Assembly (NCBI GenBank): GCA_017435385.1
Contig: JAFSFB010000005.1
Span: 62,001-126,000 of the forward strand
Length of the DNA: 64,000 bases
Direction of reading: 5' to 3'
Origin: Clostridia bacterium
GTDB taxonomy: Bacteria > Bacillota > Clostridia > Oscillospirales > Acutalibacteraceae
Below are positions 16,662 through 25,072 of the stretch, in pieces (position 1 is the stretch's first letter; each line of letters begins with the position of its first letter). The notes under the pieces were generated by a model, which saw only the letters and a list, made by a program, of their open reading frames with translations, did not search any database and was not told the DNA's origin. Both the position numbers and the translations under genes were made by a program.

Positions 16662-18917
16662 TCAGTTGTTGGGCTTGTCGGTCATTGTGAAAGTGAGCTC
16701 GCCGCCTTCCATGAGCTGAGAATGAGTAACATAACAGCCGTCAAGGGGCTGACCGTTGAGGGTTACGCCGCTGACATAAACATTCTTTTCGCTCTGGTTG
16801 AGTGCCGTCATTTTCAGCGTGTTGCCGTTTGAAAGAGTGATTTCGGCAGAGTTGAGGTTCGGAGAGCCGAGCCAGTATTTGTCTGTTCCCGCAAGGGGAT
16901 AGAAGCCCATCGCCGAGAAGACATACCATGCGCTGAGCGTTCCGCCGTCGTCGTTGCCGTCAAGTCCGTTGATATCGTTGCTGAAACGGTTTGCAAGAGT
17001 CCAGCGGACCCATTTCTGAGTCAGGTCTGCTCTGCCTGCATTTGCGAAGAGATAGGGCGTATGGATATCGTGCTGATTGCCTACCCAGAAGCCGTGACCG
17101 GGATCGAGAGCGGCTCTTGTGAGCGATGCATCCTTCATGAAACCGTCAAGCTCTTTGACAAAATATTCATCCGAGCCGAAAAGCCCGATCATTCCGTCGA
17201 TATCCTGCAGCGCATTCCAGCGCCACTGCCTTGCGCTTCCTTCGCAATAGCAGTCCGCAAACTTCTTTATCATGACTGCATCATAGAAGCTTGTGATATA
17301 AGGATTGAAATTCCAGACGAAGGAGCCGTCGGCGTTTCTTGCCTGGAAATACTTCGTTTCGGGATTGAAAACATTCTTATAATACATCGCTTTTTTGCCG
17401 TAATATTCAGCATCCTCGGTTTTGCCGAGAGCGGCGGCAAGAGAAGCGATCGCTCCGTCCTCCCATGAATATTCAACCGTTCTCGCAACGGATTTGTTGA
17501 CTCCGTCGGCATCGTCGGGGATATAGCCGTATTCGTTATAAAGGTCGACCCAGTCCCTGCCGTCCTTTTCGGTGTCGGTTTCCGAGGTGTATTTCATGGC
17601 GGTATAAGCGGCTTCAACATCGAAGTCGGTTATTCCCTTGAGATAGCTTTCAGCGATGACGATGCTTGCCGTGTCGCCGATCATCGAGCCCGTGTAGCCT
17701 GCGCCCATGGGCCATCTCGGGAGAACGCCCGTTCCTGCCTTTGACATTTCAACAAGGCTTTTCAGACAGTCGATCTGAATATCCTGAGCGATGAGAGTAT
17801 AGAGCGGATGCGTTGTTCGACAGGTGTCCCAAAGGGACATGTCCGTTCTGTAGGTGTAGCCCTCGGTAACATGAACCTGCTTGTCAAAGCCGAGATATTC
17901 GCCGTTGACATCGGTGAAATCGGTCGGCATGATCATGCTGTGATAAAGAGCTGTATAGAAATTCGTTTTGATTTCCTTATCATCAGAATCGATTTTGATA
18001 ACCGAAAGTGCATCTTCCCATTCTGCGGCGGCACTTTCTCTGATGCCATCAAAGTCGAGAGTCAGATTTTCGGTTTCTGTTTTCAGATTGAGCAGGGCAT
18101 TTTCTTCGCTGACATAGCTTATGCCGACCGCAATTTCAACGCAGTTATTGTTGAGCGGACCGAAGTTGAGGTCGATTCCGCCGTCGGTGATCTCATATGA
18201 AACAACGGGCTTGCTTGCAACAGCGGCAAAATATGCGGGAAGACCTTGGAATCTGCCTGCAAAGTTGCCCATGAGCAGACATCCGCCCGAGATAACTCCG
18301 CTTTCTTCGTCATATTTCGCATATGCGTTCTGCGAGGTGCGGTTGCCTGCCGCACTTGATGCATCGATATAAAGATGTGCATCCTGAGAATTAAAGAAGC
18401 TGTAGCGGTGAACTCCCGTGTGAACTGCGGCGGTCATCTCCGCAAGACAGCCGACCGACGGAAGATAAACCGCATAATATCCTGCCGATGCCTCTTCCAT
18501 GGAGTGGGAATAGGGCATGATCTTCGCTGCGTTGTTGCCGACGGAGGGAGTGATCCTGAAATTGGAATAGTCCTCGGAGCCCGTTCCCGAAAGACGGGAA
18601 TGGCTGAAGCCCTTGATGTGACCGTGTTCATAATAGTAGCCCGAGGTGTTGGTCTTGACGATATATGCGCCGCCGACGAAGCAGGTGTCGGGGCCGAGTC
18701 TGACCGAGCCGAAGGGTACGGTAGCTGCGGGGCTGAGCATGCCGCAGGTCCAGGGAGTTCCGCCCGTTCCGATGAACGGATCGACATACTGACCGTATTC
18801 CCCCTGAGGAATATCGGGCATTTCAACGGATTTCAGATTGACACCGCCGAAAATTCCCGTGAAAAGCGTTTCAAATGCAACAAAGACCGAAACGATTATT
18901 CTGATGACAGGCCACAT
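16662..18917 (-). CDS. Glycoside hydrolase family 92 (alpha-1,2-mannosidase type)
   Basis: The 751-aa protein has an N-terminal membrane anchor (residues 5-25). GH92 hallmarks follow: YVDPFIGTGGTPWTCGMLSP near the start, FSHSRLSGTG, and the C-terminal GNDDGGTLSAWYVFSAMGFY, which holds the catalytic-site acidic residues. GH92 enzymes are Ca2+-dependent exo-mannosidases that trim host N-glycans or yeast mannan. The protein is probably extracytoplasmic. GGAG lies 10 bp before the ATG at 18917. With the GH43/GH31 genes it suggests glycan foraging. Confidence 0.93.
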   Translation of the reverse strand: MWPVIRIIVSVFVAFETLFTGIFGGVNLKSVEMPDIPQGEYGQYVDPFIGTGGTPWTCGMLSPAATVPFGSVRLGPDTCFVGGAYIVKTNTSGYYYEHGHIKGFSHSRLSGTGSEDYSNFRITPSVGNNAAKIMPYSHSMEEASAGYYAVYLPSVGCLAEMTAAVHTGVHRYSFFNSQDAHLYIDASSAAGNRTSQNAYAKYDEESGVISGGCLLMGNFAGRFQGLPAYFAAVASKPVVSYEITDGGIDLNFGPLNNNCVEIAVGISYVSEENALLNLKTETENLTLDFDGIRESAAAEWEDALSVIKIDSDDKEIKTNFYTALYHSMIMPTDFTDVNGEYLGFDKQVHVTEGYTYRTDMSLWDTCRTTHPLYTLIAQDIQIDCLKSLVEMSKAGTGVLPRWPMGAGYTGSMIGDTASIVIAESYLKGITDFDVEAAYTAMKYTSETDTEKDGRDWVDLYNEYGYIPDDADGVNKSVARTVEYSWEDGAIASLAAALGKTEDAEYYGKKAMYYKNVFNPETKYFQARNADGSFVWNFNPYITSFYDAVMIKKFADCYCEGSARQWRWNALQDIDGMIGLFGSDEYFVKELDGFMKDASLTRAALDPGHGFWVGNQHDIHTPYLFANAGRADLTQKWVRWTLANRFSNDINGLDGNDDGGTLSAWYVFSAMGFYPLAGTDKYWLGSPNLNSAEITLSNGNTLKMTALNQSEKNVYVSGVTLNGQPLDGCYVTHSQLMEGGELTFTMTDKPNN

Positions 18918-19015
18918 AGTCCATCACTCCTTATTATAATTATGATTCTAATATAAAATATAGAGTGGGAAAAGTCAAGAAAAAAGCAGATTGCCCGATG
19001 CTTGTGAATTTCATC

Positions 19016-19044
19016 TTGACATTTTGCGATTAATAATGCAAAAT
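19016..19044 (+). promoter_or_regulatory. Promoter for the DUF1508 gene
   Basis: A perfect -35 TTGACA (19016-19021), 17-bp spacer and a weaker -10 CAAAAT (19039-19044), 55 bp upstream of the ATG at 19099. Confidence 0.55.
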
Positions 19045-19098
19045 AGAATTATCAGAAATTCTTTTCTGACAATATTTTACGAGAGGACGGAAATATCA

Positions 19099-19467
19099 AT
19101 GGGCAAATTCTTAGTTAAAGAAACCGCAACGGGCTTCAAGTTCGATCTTAAAGCAGGCAACGGCGAGGTTATCGCAACTTCCGAGGTTTATTCATCAAAG
19201 GCTGCTTGCCTCAACGGCGTTAAGAGTGTAAAGACAAACTGTGTCGGTGAGATTGAAGATCAGACGGTTGAAAATTTTGAAGCAGTCAAGCACCCCAAGT
19301 TCGAGCTTTACACAGACAAGGCAGGCGAGTTCCGTTTCCGTCTGAAGGCGAAGAACGGCGAGGTTATCGCAACCTCCGAAGGTTACAAGGCAAAGGCAAG
19401 CTGCGAAAACGGCATCAACAGCGTCAAGAAGAACGCTCCCGAAGCAGAGATCGAATACGCAGAATAA
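19099..19467 (+). CDS. DUF1508 (YegP-like) tandem-repeat protein
   Basis: The 122-aa protein is two copies of the YegP/DUF1508 unit: FKFDLKAGNGEVIATSEVYS and FRFRLKAKNGEVIATSEGYK, each followed by a K-x-x-C-x-N-G-hxSVK segment. Such proteins are small, abundant and cytoplasmic, with no firm biochemical role. The start at 19099 is chosen over an earlier frame-open region because the AGGACGG site and the repeat fold begin there. Codon use is very biased, suggesting high expression. Confidence 0.9.
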   Translation: MGKFLVKETATGFKFDLKAGNGEVIATSEVYSSKAACLNGVKSVKTNCVGEIEDQTVENFEAVKHPKFELYTDKAGEFRFRLKAKNGEVIATSEGYKAKASCENGINSVKKNAPEAEIEYAE

Positions 19468-19483
19468 TTATCATTGAATCAGC

Positions 19484-19519
19484 AAAGCACCTGTCATATC
19501 GGCAGGTGCTTTTGATTTT
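19484..19519 (+). terminator. Terminator of the DUF1508 gene
   Basis: AAAGCACCTG / CAGGTGCTTT hairpin (19484-19512), then TTGATTTTGG on the plus strand. Confidence 0.8.
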
Positions 19520-19525
19520 GGGCTG

Positions 19526-19888
19526 TTATTTACAATATATTCCGATTGCTTCGGATATGAATTCAGCTGTGCCTGCGCCGTTTTTGTCAATGTTTGCTTT
19601 GAAGCGGCCATCGGCAACATACAACTGACCCAGACCTGCAAGGATCTCGTTTGTGCAGGTGTAGAAATTATCGGTAATGTAGCTCTGAAGCTTTTTTACG
19701 AGTAACTGTGCGGCATCGTTTTCGGGAGAAGCGCAGTCTTTGATTGAGGCGAATTCGGCAAGGACTGCACTAAGACCCGTGTTGACTTCATTCCATTTTT
19801 CTGCGGAATAGCCCGAAGTCTTTTTCTCGCTTTCGGCATAAGCATCGGTGTTGCCCCAGCGGAGCTTTGCTTCGTCAGATATATTCAT
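19526..19888 (-). CDS. TipAS-domain protein without a MerR DNA-binding domain
   Basis: The 120-aa protein matches the TipAS antibiotic-recognition fold: LRWGNTDAYAESEKKTSGYS at residues 9-28, NFYTCTNEILAGLGQLYVAD, and a C-terminal F-x-x-x-AI-x-x-Y. TipAS binds thiopeptides when attached to a MerR activator; here it is free-standing, as in many Firmicutes. It may sequester a ligand or have another role. The ATG at 19888 has AAAAGGATG upstream. Confidence 0.8.
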   Translation of the reverse strand: MNISDEAKLRWGNTDAYAESEKKTSGYSAEKWNEVNTGLSAVLAEFASIKDCASPENDAAQLLVKKLQSYITDNFYTCTNEILAGLGQLYVADGRFKANIDKNGAGTAEFISEAIGIYCK

Positions 19889-19920
19889 AGGTACACATCC
19901 TTTTTAAAAGTCAAAAGTGA

Positions 19921-20868
19921 TTATTCAAAATCCTCAACAAAATAAGCGTTGGTGTTCGCCTTTTTTCCCGAAGGACCGATGATCTCGATTCGGAAATACA
20001 CATCCTCATCCTCCAACAAAAAGTCGGCTTCGGTTACATATTCACCTGCGGGGGCGTGTAATGCTTTTGAGCGTCTGCCTGCAGTGGAGAGCGCTATTCG
20101 CTGTGCCTGAGAGCACTCAACATGAACCTTTCCGTTTTCCAATGTCAGTTCAAAGATCCTCGGTTCACGGGTGCAATAGAACGAACCGCTCTGCATAGCG
20201 GATATAACGGATCCATAGCTGAGCGAATCACAGAGAAAGATTGTTTTGCCTCCGAAGCTGTCACAGCGAACATCTCCGAACGGAAATTCATTGTGGTTAT
20301 CGTCTGCCATGGTACAAAAAAGCCGCTTACCGCTGCGGAGCATCTCGTCATAAACCTGCTCCTGACCGTCATCTCCGCCTTCAATGAAAACGGAGTTGTT
20401 ATATATTTCAACGATGCTGCAGCCTTCAAGATCACGGTAATCATCGAGGCATTGCATTGACCAGTAGGGGTGGTTATAAGCAACGATAAATCCCAGATTT
20501 CTCAGTTTCTGTATGTATTCGTTGACCGCCTTCATATCTCTGTAATCAGGCGTGGCAGGAAGCGAAACTTCCTTGTCACCGTTTATGTTAAATGCGTTAA
20601 GATGGTAGCATCTGCGGAACTGACTGCTGCTCACGATATTGTCGCTGATATCTGCCTCGAAGGAATTAATGGCAACGAAATCCTCCGTGCAGAAATCGCT
20701 GTGGTCAAAATAGTTATCGTGGTCCGAAAATGCAACTATGCTGTATCCCTGTTCTTTATATGCATCACGGATCTCTTCGGGAGTTTTTCTTCCGTCAGAG
20801 AGGGTAGTATGACAATGCAGATTTGCAATATATTGTTTTTTCTCTTTGGGAATCAGAATATGCTTCAT
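19921..20868 (-). CDS. PHP-domain metal-dependent phosphoesterase-like protein
   Basis: The 315-aa protein has PHP motifs HCHTTLSDGR near residue 18 and AFSDHDNY near 47. Conserved His/Asp residues follow in YNHPYWS and TMADDNHN. It is only distantly like the PHP protein at 1854. A C-terminal beta domain (about 230-315) follows the catalytic core. GGAGAAACAT precedes the ATG. The substrate is unknown. This is the last ordinary gene before the mobile island. Confidence 0.82.
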   Translation of the reverse strand: MKHILIPKEKKQYIANLHCHTTLSDGRKTPEEIRDAYKEQGYSIVAFSDHDNYFDHSDFCTEDFVAINSFEADISDNIVSSSQFRRCYHLNAFNINGDKEVSLPATPDYRDMKAVNEYIQKLRNLGFIVAYNHPYWSMQCLDDYRDLEGCSIVEIYNNSVFIEGGDDGQEQVYDEMLRSGKRLFCTMADDNHNEFPFGDVRCDSFGGKTIFLCDSLSYGSVISAMQSGSFYCTREPRIFELTLENGKVHVECSQAQRIALSTAGRRSKALHAPAGEYVTEADFLLEDEDVYFRIEIIGPSGKKANTNAYFVEDFE

Positions 20869-20963
20869 ATGTTTCTCCTTCAGTCACACTTTCTTTTTTG
20901 TTTTAACAGAAGTGATATAATTTACTTAAAGTATATCACATTCAAAAGCATAAATAAACCCAC

Positions 20964-20998
20964 AAAACACAAAAATCCCCACCGACCGCTCGGCGGGG
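20964..20998 (-). terminator. Minus-strand terminator abutting the TnpV remnant
   Basis: CCCCGCCGA / TCGGTGGGG (read on the minus strand, 20998-20977) followed by ATTTTTGTGTTTTG. The remnant's frame ends at this hairpin, which probably marks the deletion or insertion joint. Confidence 0.7.
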
Positions 20999-21064
20999 AC
21001 GGTCTGATTGTCAGGTTCGGAATAAATAATCCCCGACTTTGATGTAGGTGAGCTTGTTTTCCAT
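20999..21064 (-). pseudogene. Truncated TnpV fragment
   Basis: An ATG at 21064 encodes MENKLTYIKVGDYLFRT then a stop. The intact TnpV at 41690 starts MENKLTYTKVGDYYIPNLTI. A small deletion in the TAT-TAC-ATT stretch puts the remnant out of frame, and homology stops near 20999. Only about 65 bp of coding sequence remains. It marks the left edge of the mobile region. Confidence 0.8.
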
Positions 21065-21145
21065 AAAATCAATCCCTTCGTTACATTATTTTTGATTGCG
21101 AGATAATATTATAATGTAATTACGATTTTGTCGAGGATGTCGATT
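21000..21145. repeat. TnpV 5' end plus leader, copy A of a 146-bp direct repeat
   Basis: This stretch matches 41625-41770 in the same orientation, with a few substitutions. Homology covers the first TnpV codons, its ribosome site and about 80 bp of leader, and stops abruptly in both copies after GAGGATGTCGATT. The two copies bracket 20.5 kb. Beyond the shared end the DNA is unrelated, and cargo genes begin in each case. Confidence 0.85.
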
Positions 21146-21150
21146 GTAAG

Positions 21151-21176
21151 AAAAAGCCGCCCGTAGGCGGCTTTTT
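21151..21176. terminator. Bidirectional terminator
   Basis: AAAAAGCCGCC cgta GGCGGCTTTTT: a perfect symmetric stem with A/T tails, effective on both strands. On the minus strand it ends the four-gene nuclease operon, whose last stop codon is at 21182. Confidence 0.9.
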
Positions 21177-21181
21177 AGTTT

Positions 21182-22729
21182 TTATTGTATTTCAGAATAG
21201 GAGATATTATATTCAAAAAGTTTTATTAAGTCATCATTTCTGACTTTTTCAATCAGCTGTTTAGTGGGATTGTTCAGACAAATAATACCGTAAGCTTTAT
21301 GCTTTGATTTTGGCAGATGCTTCTGAATCCAATCAACATAGGCTTTTGTCTGAACATAGGCATCATCATATCCTGAGTCTTTTTTTAATTCGATAACATA
21401 ATAATCTCCCTTGTCGTCAATTGCCAGAATGTCAATTCTTCCGTGCGGAATGATATACTGTCTTCCGTAAGCACCTTTTGCCTGATAAACTTTTAACGGA
21501 AATCCAAATACCGAAATGCCAGATTCCATTCGCAAAACAAGCTCATCTTCCAATATTTTTTCGCTTGAAAACTGATGCTTTTTCACGCCCAAATTTACCG
21601 TTTTGTTAGTCTGTGCATTTTCTTCGGAGGAGAATTCAGATTTTTCTGGAACAGCCTTCTGAACAGCTTTCTCTGCTCTTCGCACCAGTTCTTTGGAAAT
21701 ATGAATCTTGCTATTTTTTATAAATTTTCTTGCCTCATCGGCTTCTCCCATTGCCAACAGCGTGCGAACAAGGTTGTTTGAAGCACAATCAACATCTTTG
21801 CTTTCTTCTATACACTTCTCAAAAATAGCTTTTGCTTCACAGTATTTCTTTTGTTTGTATAAAGAATATCCAAGATTGTTTAAGGCATATTCAGAATTAT
21901 CATAGATTTCAAGCGTCTTTCTGTAATATCTTTCTTCATTCTGATAATCTCTGCATTTTCCGTAACACCAAGCCATCCAAAACAGCTTTGAATCCTCAAA
22001 CAAAACCATTTCTGCGGAATTGCCGTCTTCAATTTGCTCAAACAAAGCAAGAGCATTGTTCCACAGTTTCATTTCATAATAGGTATAACCGAGCAATTCT
22101 TTTGCGACAAGCAAATCTCCGTTTTCTTGAATGACTTGCGTAAGAGCATCAACAATTTCTTCGTTTTCTGTGGAATAGTAGAATTTCTCTAAGGCATAAC
22201 ACATTGACGACAGACCTTTTTCAACCGTTCGTTTTTTTAATACATCGCCAATTTCATTCCACATTCCAGGAAATCCTTCTTTCAAAACTGTAACAAGTCC
22301 AAAAGTAAAAAGGAACCCATCAAATATATTGTTTGAATCAACCGATGCCTCTATCTGAGCATCTATCCAAGATGTTGCTTTTTTTATAATGTTTTTATGC
22401 TTTTTTTCAATAAGATCAATAGTTAGAAAAAATAAATTATTAAAAGGATCATCTTTATCCATCATTTTAAGTTGATCACAGTATTCTAAATAAAACGGAT
22501 TGCTTTTTATTTCATCCATGTCATGAATTTCTGAATACCTATAATACCCGCCTAAAAAGAAATTTGATAAAAAATCACAATAAAACTCTCGAAGTTTCCA
22601 ATCATCTTCAACATCCAACTTCAAAAATATGTTACGGCATTTATCGAAAACATCCTGCAGGTTTTCTGATTTGTTGAAAAGACTTACTATTTCCTCTTGA
22701 AATTTAATGAGTTGAGCATCGGTTAACAT
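21182..22729 (-). CDS. TPR protein with C-terminal NucS/DUF91-like nuclease domain
   Basis: The 515-aa protein has an alpha-solenoid of TPR-like repeats (about 190-350, e.g. ALNNLGYSLYKQKKYCEAKA). Its C-terminal domain carries GRIDILAIDDKGDYYVIELK, the D...ExK core of NucS/EndoMS and related PD-(D/E)XK nucleases. The ATG at 22729, one base after the upstream stop, is preferred over 22762 because AAGGATG then sits upstream. It is last in an operon of four. The TPR part may sense a partner; cleavage of DNA or mismatched ends is inferred from the fold only. Confidence 0.75.
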   Translation of the reverse strand: MLTDAQLIKFQEEIVSLFNKSENLQDVFDKCRNIFLKLDVEDDWKLREFYCDFLSNFFLGGYYRYSEIHDMDEIKSNPFYLEYCDQLKMMDKDDPFNNLFFLTIDLIEKKHKNIIKKATSWIDAQIEASVDSNNIFDGFLFTFGLVTVLKEGFPGMWNEIGDVLKKRTVEKGLSSMCYALEKFYYSTENEEIVDALTQVIQENGDLLVAKELLGYTYYEMKLWNNALALFEQIEDGNSAEMVLFEDSKLFWMAWCYGKCRDYQNEERYYRKTLEIYDNSEYALNNLGYSLYKQKKYCEAKAIFEKCIEESKDVDCASNNLVRTLLAMGEADEARKFIKNSKIHISKELVRRAEKAVQKAVPEKSEFSSEENAQTNKTVNLGVKKHQFSSEKILEDELVLRMESGISVFGFPLKVYQAKGAYGRQYIIPHGRIDILAIDDKGDYYVIELKKDSGYDDAYVQTKAYVDWIQKHLPKSKHKAYGIICLNNPTKQLIEKVRNDDLIKLFEYNISYSEIQ

Positions 22730-22730
22730 A

Positions 22731-23624
22731 TTATAACACATCCTTAAATTCTGTTTGATCAATTAATTCAAAACGGAAGTTGTCTACAATATTAGATTTA
22801 ATTTTGTCTTTGCCGAGACCTTTGGTGGTCTGGAGATGATCGACGATAACCTCAAAAAGTGATTTGAAATCAACGGAGTTGCATTCATTGCAGGATTGCT
22901 CATAAATGCTGAGGATTTCTTCTTTGCCCTCATTGATTTCGATGAGCTTGGGGTTGAAAAGCAGATAGATAAAGTCAATCTTCTTGATGTCAAACTCACC
23001 TTTCAGAAAAGCGGTTGCAACTCCAAGCAGGTGGCTTATCATCTGTTTCATATCGAAGGAGTGAATTTCGGTTTCGCCTGATATAAATTTAACTTCCATT
23101 TTGCGCTCGTCAATCACTTCGATTTTGCAGGTGACGGATGTTTTGTCCGATGCAGAGATTTTTCTGTATAAATCCTCGTATTTTCTTTCGTAAATGCTGT
23201 CTTTCTTGGTGTAAGGCTCTCTGCATTTTGCTTCAACGAAAACACACTTTTCATCGGTTTCAATGAATCCGTCAAGATTTGCAATACCACCGACGGTTGT
23301 GGGCAGTTTCTTTTCAAAAAGAAAACCATCAACATCCTTCATCAGGTTATAAATCATTCTGCTTGACGAGCCAAAAGAAGCCATTTTTGGGGGATAGACA
23401 TTCTTTCCGCTTACACGTACTTCAAGCTCTTTTCCTCCGCCTTTGCCGTACATTTCATAAGCGGTGGAATGATTGGTTTTCATATCTTCAACGAACTCCG
23501 CAAATGAATCATTGGAAAGATAGTTGTTATAAGATTTTCCGTTGGTGACGTATCCCGATTTAATGGGATTTTTTGCGGTTTCATCTGCCATAATGGCATA
23601 GTCTAAAATTTTGTTAAGTTCCAC
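22731..23624 (-). CDS. Putative PD-(D/E)XK restriction-like endonuclease
   Basis: The 297-aa protein has a plausible nuclease core, with ANLDGFIETDEKCVFVEAKC at about residues 113-132: Asp, then E-A-K. It resembles the PGN_0703-like putative restriction endonucleases, from memory only. The start codon is GTG at 23624 with ACGAGGT upstream. It is third in the operon; no methyltransferase accompanies it, which is unlike a normal restriction enzyme. Confidence 0.6.
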   Translation of the reverse strand: MELNKILDYAIMADETAKNPIKSGYVTNGKSYNNYLSNDSFAEFVEDMKTNHSTAYEMYGKGGGKELEVRVSGKNVYPPKMASFGSSSRMIYNLMKDVDGFLFEKKLPTTVGGIANLDGFIETDEKCVFVEAKCREPYTKKDSIYERKYEDLYRKISASDKTSVTCKIEVIDERKMEVKFISGETEIHSFDMKQMISHLLGVATAFLKGEFDIKKIDFIYLLFNPKLIEINEGKEEILSIYEQSCNECNSVDFKSLFEVIVDHLQTTKGLGKDKIKSNIVDNFRFELIDQTEFKDVL

Positions 23625-23644
23625 TATTTTTTTAACCTCGTAAA

Positions 23645-24286
23645 TTATGATTTATTTCTCGCAATAAACAACAGTAAAGTATAGTCAATCAAGGATATAA
23701 GGGAATCTATATCTTCGTTTGTTTTTATAGGGTTATTGAATTTAATATGTAATTCGTAGTTTTCTTTGTTAGGCACAGGAATTATCTTGTAGTTTTTATA
23801 TACAGTAGCCAAACGAACGGATATTTCATTAGCAATCAGAGATGCATTGAAATCGTCACCGCCTTTTTGGTCAAAAAAGCTCTTATTAATATAGAAACGA
23901 ATTTCTTCCGGTTTATCTTCGTCAAGCTCAAAAATTCTTTTGTATGATTTTCCGGTTTGTGAAAACAAAGCATCAGAATTACTTGCGATATTATATCTGA
24001 TAACGCCCTCTTTTTTGTCCTCTTCAAGAAGAGGTTCATATTTATTTTTCAATTCATCCATAGCGACGTTGAATTTTGCTTTAAAGTTAATCGGTTTATG
24101 AACAAGTACACTTGCTGCAACTATTAACACCAAAACATCAACAAGAATACCTGAAATATCTTTAATTCCGCCAACAACACTTTCCTTTGTAAAACCACCG
24201 AAAGCTATCTCGCAAACAATTGCAACAAAAGCAGAAACAGCAAATATGCCTGCCAACAAATCTGTTTTTTCTAAAAGTTTTTTCAT
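23645..24286 (-). CDS. Two-TM membrane protein of unknown function
   Basis: The 213-aa protein has two N-terminal membrane helices (about residues 8-28 and 42-62) and a cytoplasmic C-terminal domain of about 150 residues. That domain's fold is not recognised. The start at 24286 has GGAGGG six bases upstream, formed by the end of the preceding gene, so translation is tightly coupled. Its place between nuclease genes suggests a membrane anchor or effector of the same system. That role is inferred. Confidence 0.6.
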   Translation of the reverse strand: MKKLLEKTDLLAGIFAVSAFVAIVCEIAFGGFTKESVVGGIKDISGILVDVLVLIVAASVLVHKPINFKAKFNVAMDELKNKYEPLLEEDKKEGVIRYNIASNSDALFSQTGKSYKRIFELDEDKPEEIRFYINKSFFDQKGGDDFNASLIANEISVRLATVYKNYKIIPVPNKENYELHIKFNNPIKTNEDIDSLISLIDYTLLLFIARNKS

Positions 24287-24287
24287 A

Positions 24288-24971
24288 TTAACCCTCCACA
24301 ATTTTGTATCCGTTATTTTCTTTAATTATATAATACGGCTTGCTGTTAAGCAAGTGCATAATATTTTTCAGATAGGGTCTGTCTTCTTTCATTTCGTTGT
24401 GCTGATCTTTACCAAAGAAAACAAACGGACAAGCAACAACATTTGTATCAGCAGGTAACCCGAAGTCTAAAAGCAGTTTTTCTATGTCTGATGTTTTCAT
24501 ATATGTATATGCCTCAAGTACACAGCGGAGCATTGTTTCTGTGCTGTCTGGTTTCTTGAGTTCAAGGATATAAAGTGTTTCTCCGTCATAAGAAATAAGG
24601 TCGATTTTGCCCGCAACATCTTTCGATGTGTTTTTCAGCGGTGTCTGATAATCAATAATATCGCCAATGAAATCAAAATGTTTCTGATTGAAAAGTTCAA
24701 CGGCAATCTGCTCTTCTTTTCTTAAATCACTCGGTATGCGTTCGCCGGCATGGCTTGCGGTTTTATATGTCGTTTTTCTTGTAATCTTCGGTATTCCGCC
24801 AACAAATTTTTTTATATGTTTGCAAACATACTTTGCCACAATTTCGTTATAAAGTTCATCTGTATCAGTGACTCTTCCACGGTAATTAATCACTTCTGTC
24901 TGATAAAAAGTTGACGGATTCTGCATTTCTTTTTCACACATTTCTAAAATCTCTTTTTCTGTATAACCCAT
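24288..24971 (-). CDS. PD-(D/E)XK nuclease-like protein, first gene of the operon
   Basis: The 227-aa protein contains AGKIDLISYDGETLYILELK, a clear D...ExK core of the restriction/Holliday-resolvase superfamily, in its second half. The N-terminal part (to about 90) is helical and basic. The start at 24971 is chosen because AGAGGTG lies 7 bases upstream and a strong extended -10 box sits at 24993-24998. It is followed without a gap by the membrane protein. Confidence 0.65.
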   Translation of the reverse strand: MGYTEKEILEMCEKEMQNPSTFYQTEVINYRGRVTDTDELYNEIVAKYVCKHIKKFVGGIPKITRKTTYKTASHAGERIPSDLRKEEQIAVELFNQKHFDFIGDIIDYQTPLKNTSKDVAGKIDLISYDGETLYILELKKPDSTETMLRCVLEAYTYMKTSDIEKLLLDFGLPADTNVVACPFVFFGKDQHNEMKEDRPYLKNIMHLLNSKPYYIIKENNGYKIVEG

Positions 24972-24992
24972 ACAATTCACCTCTTTAATCGT

Positions 24993-25001
24993 ATTATACC
25001 A
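24993..25001 (-). promoter_or_regulatory. Extended -10 promoter of the nuclease operon
   Basis: On the minus strand TGGTATAAT ends 22 bp before the 24971 start codon. No clear -35 box is seen, which is usual with an extended -10. Confidence 0.6.
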
Positions 25002-25029
25002 CATTAAGTGTCCCATAAAAAGCCCATTA

Positions 25030-25067
25030 ACACAAAAACACGCTCTGTATTTGCAACAGAGCGTGTT
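25030..25067 (-). terminator. Terminator of the HEPN (25073) gene
   Basis: AACACGCTCTGT / ACAGAGCGTGTT, a perfect 12-bp stem (25037-25067), then TTTTTGTGTT on the minus strand. It separates the HEPN gene from the nuclease operon. Confidence 0.88.
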
Positions 25068-25072
25068 GATTT

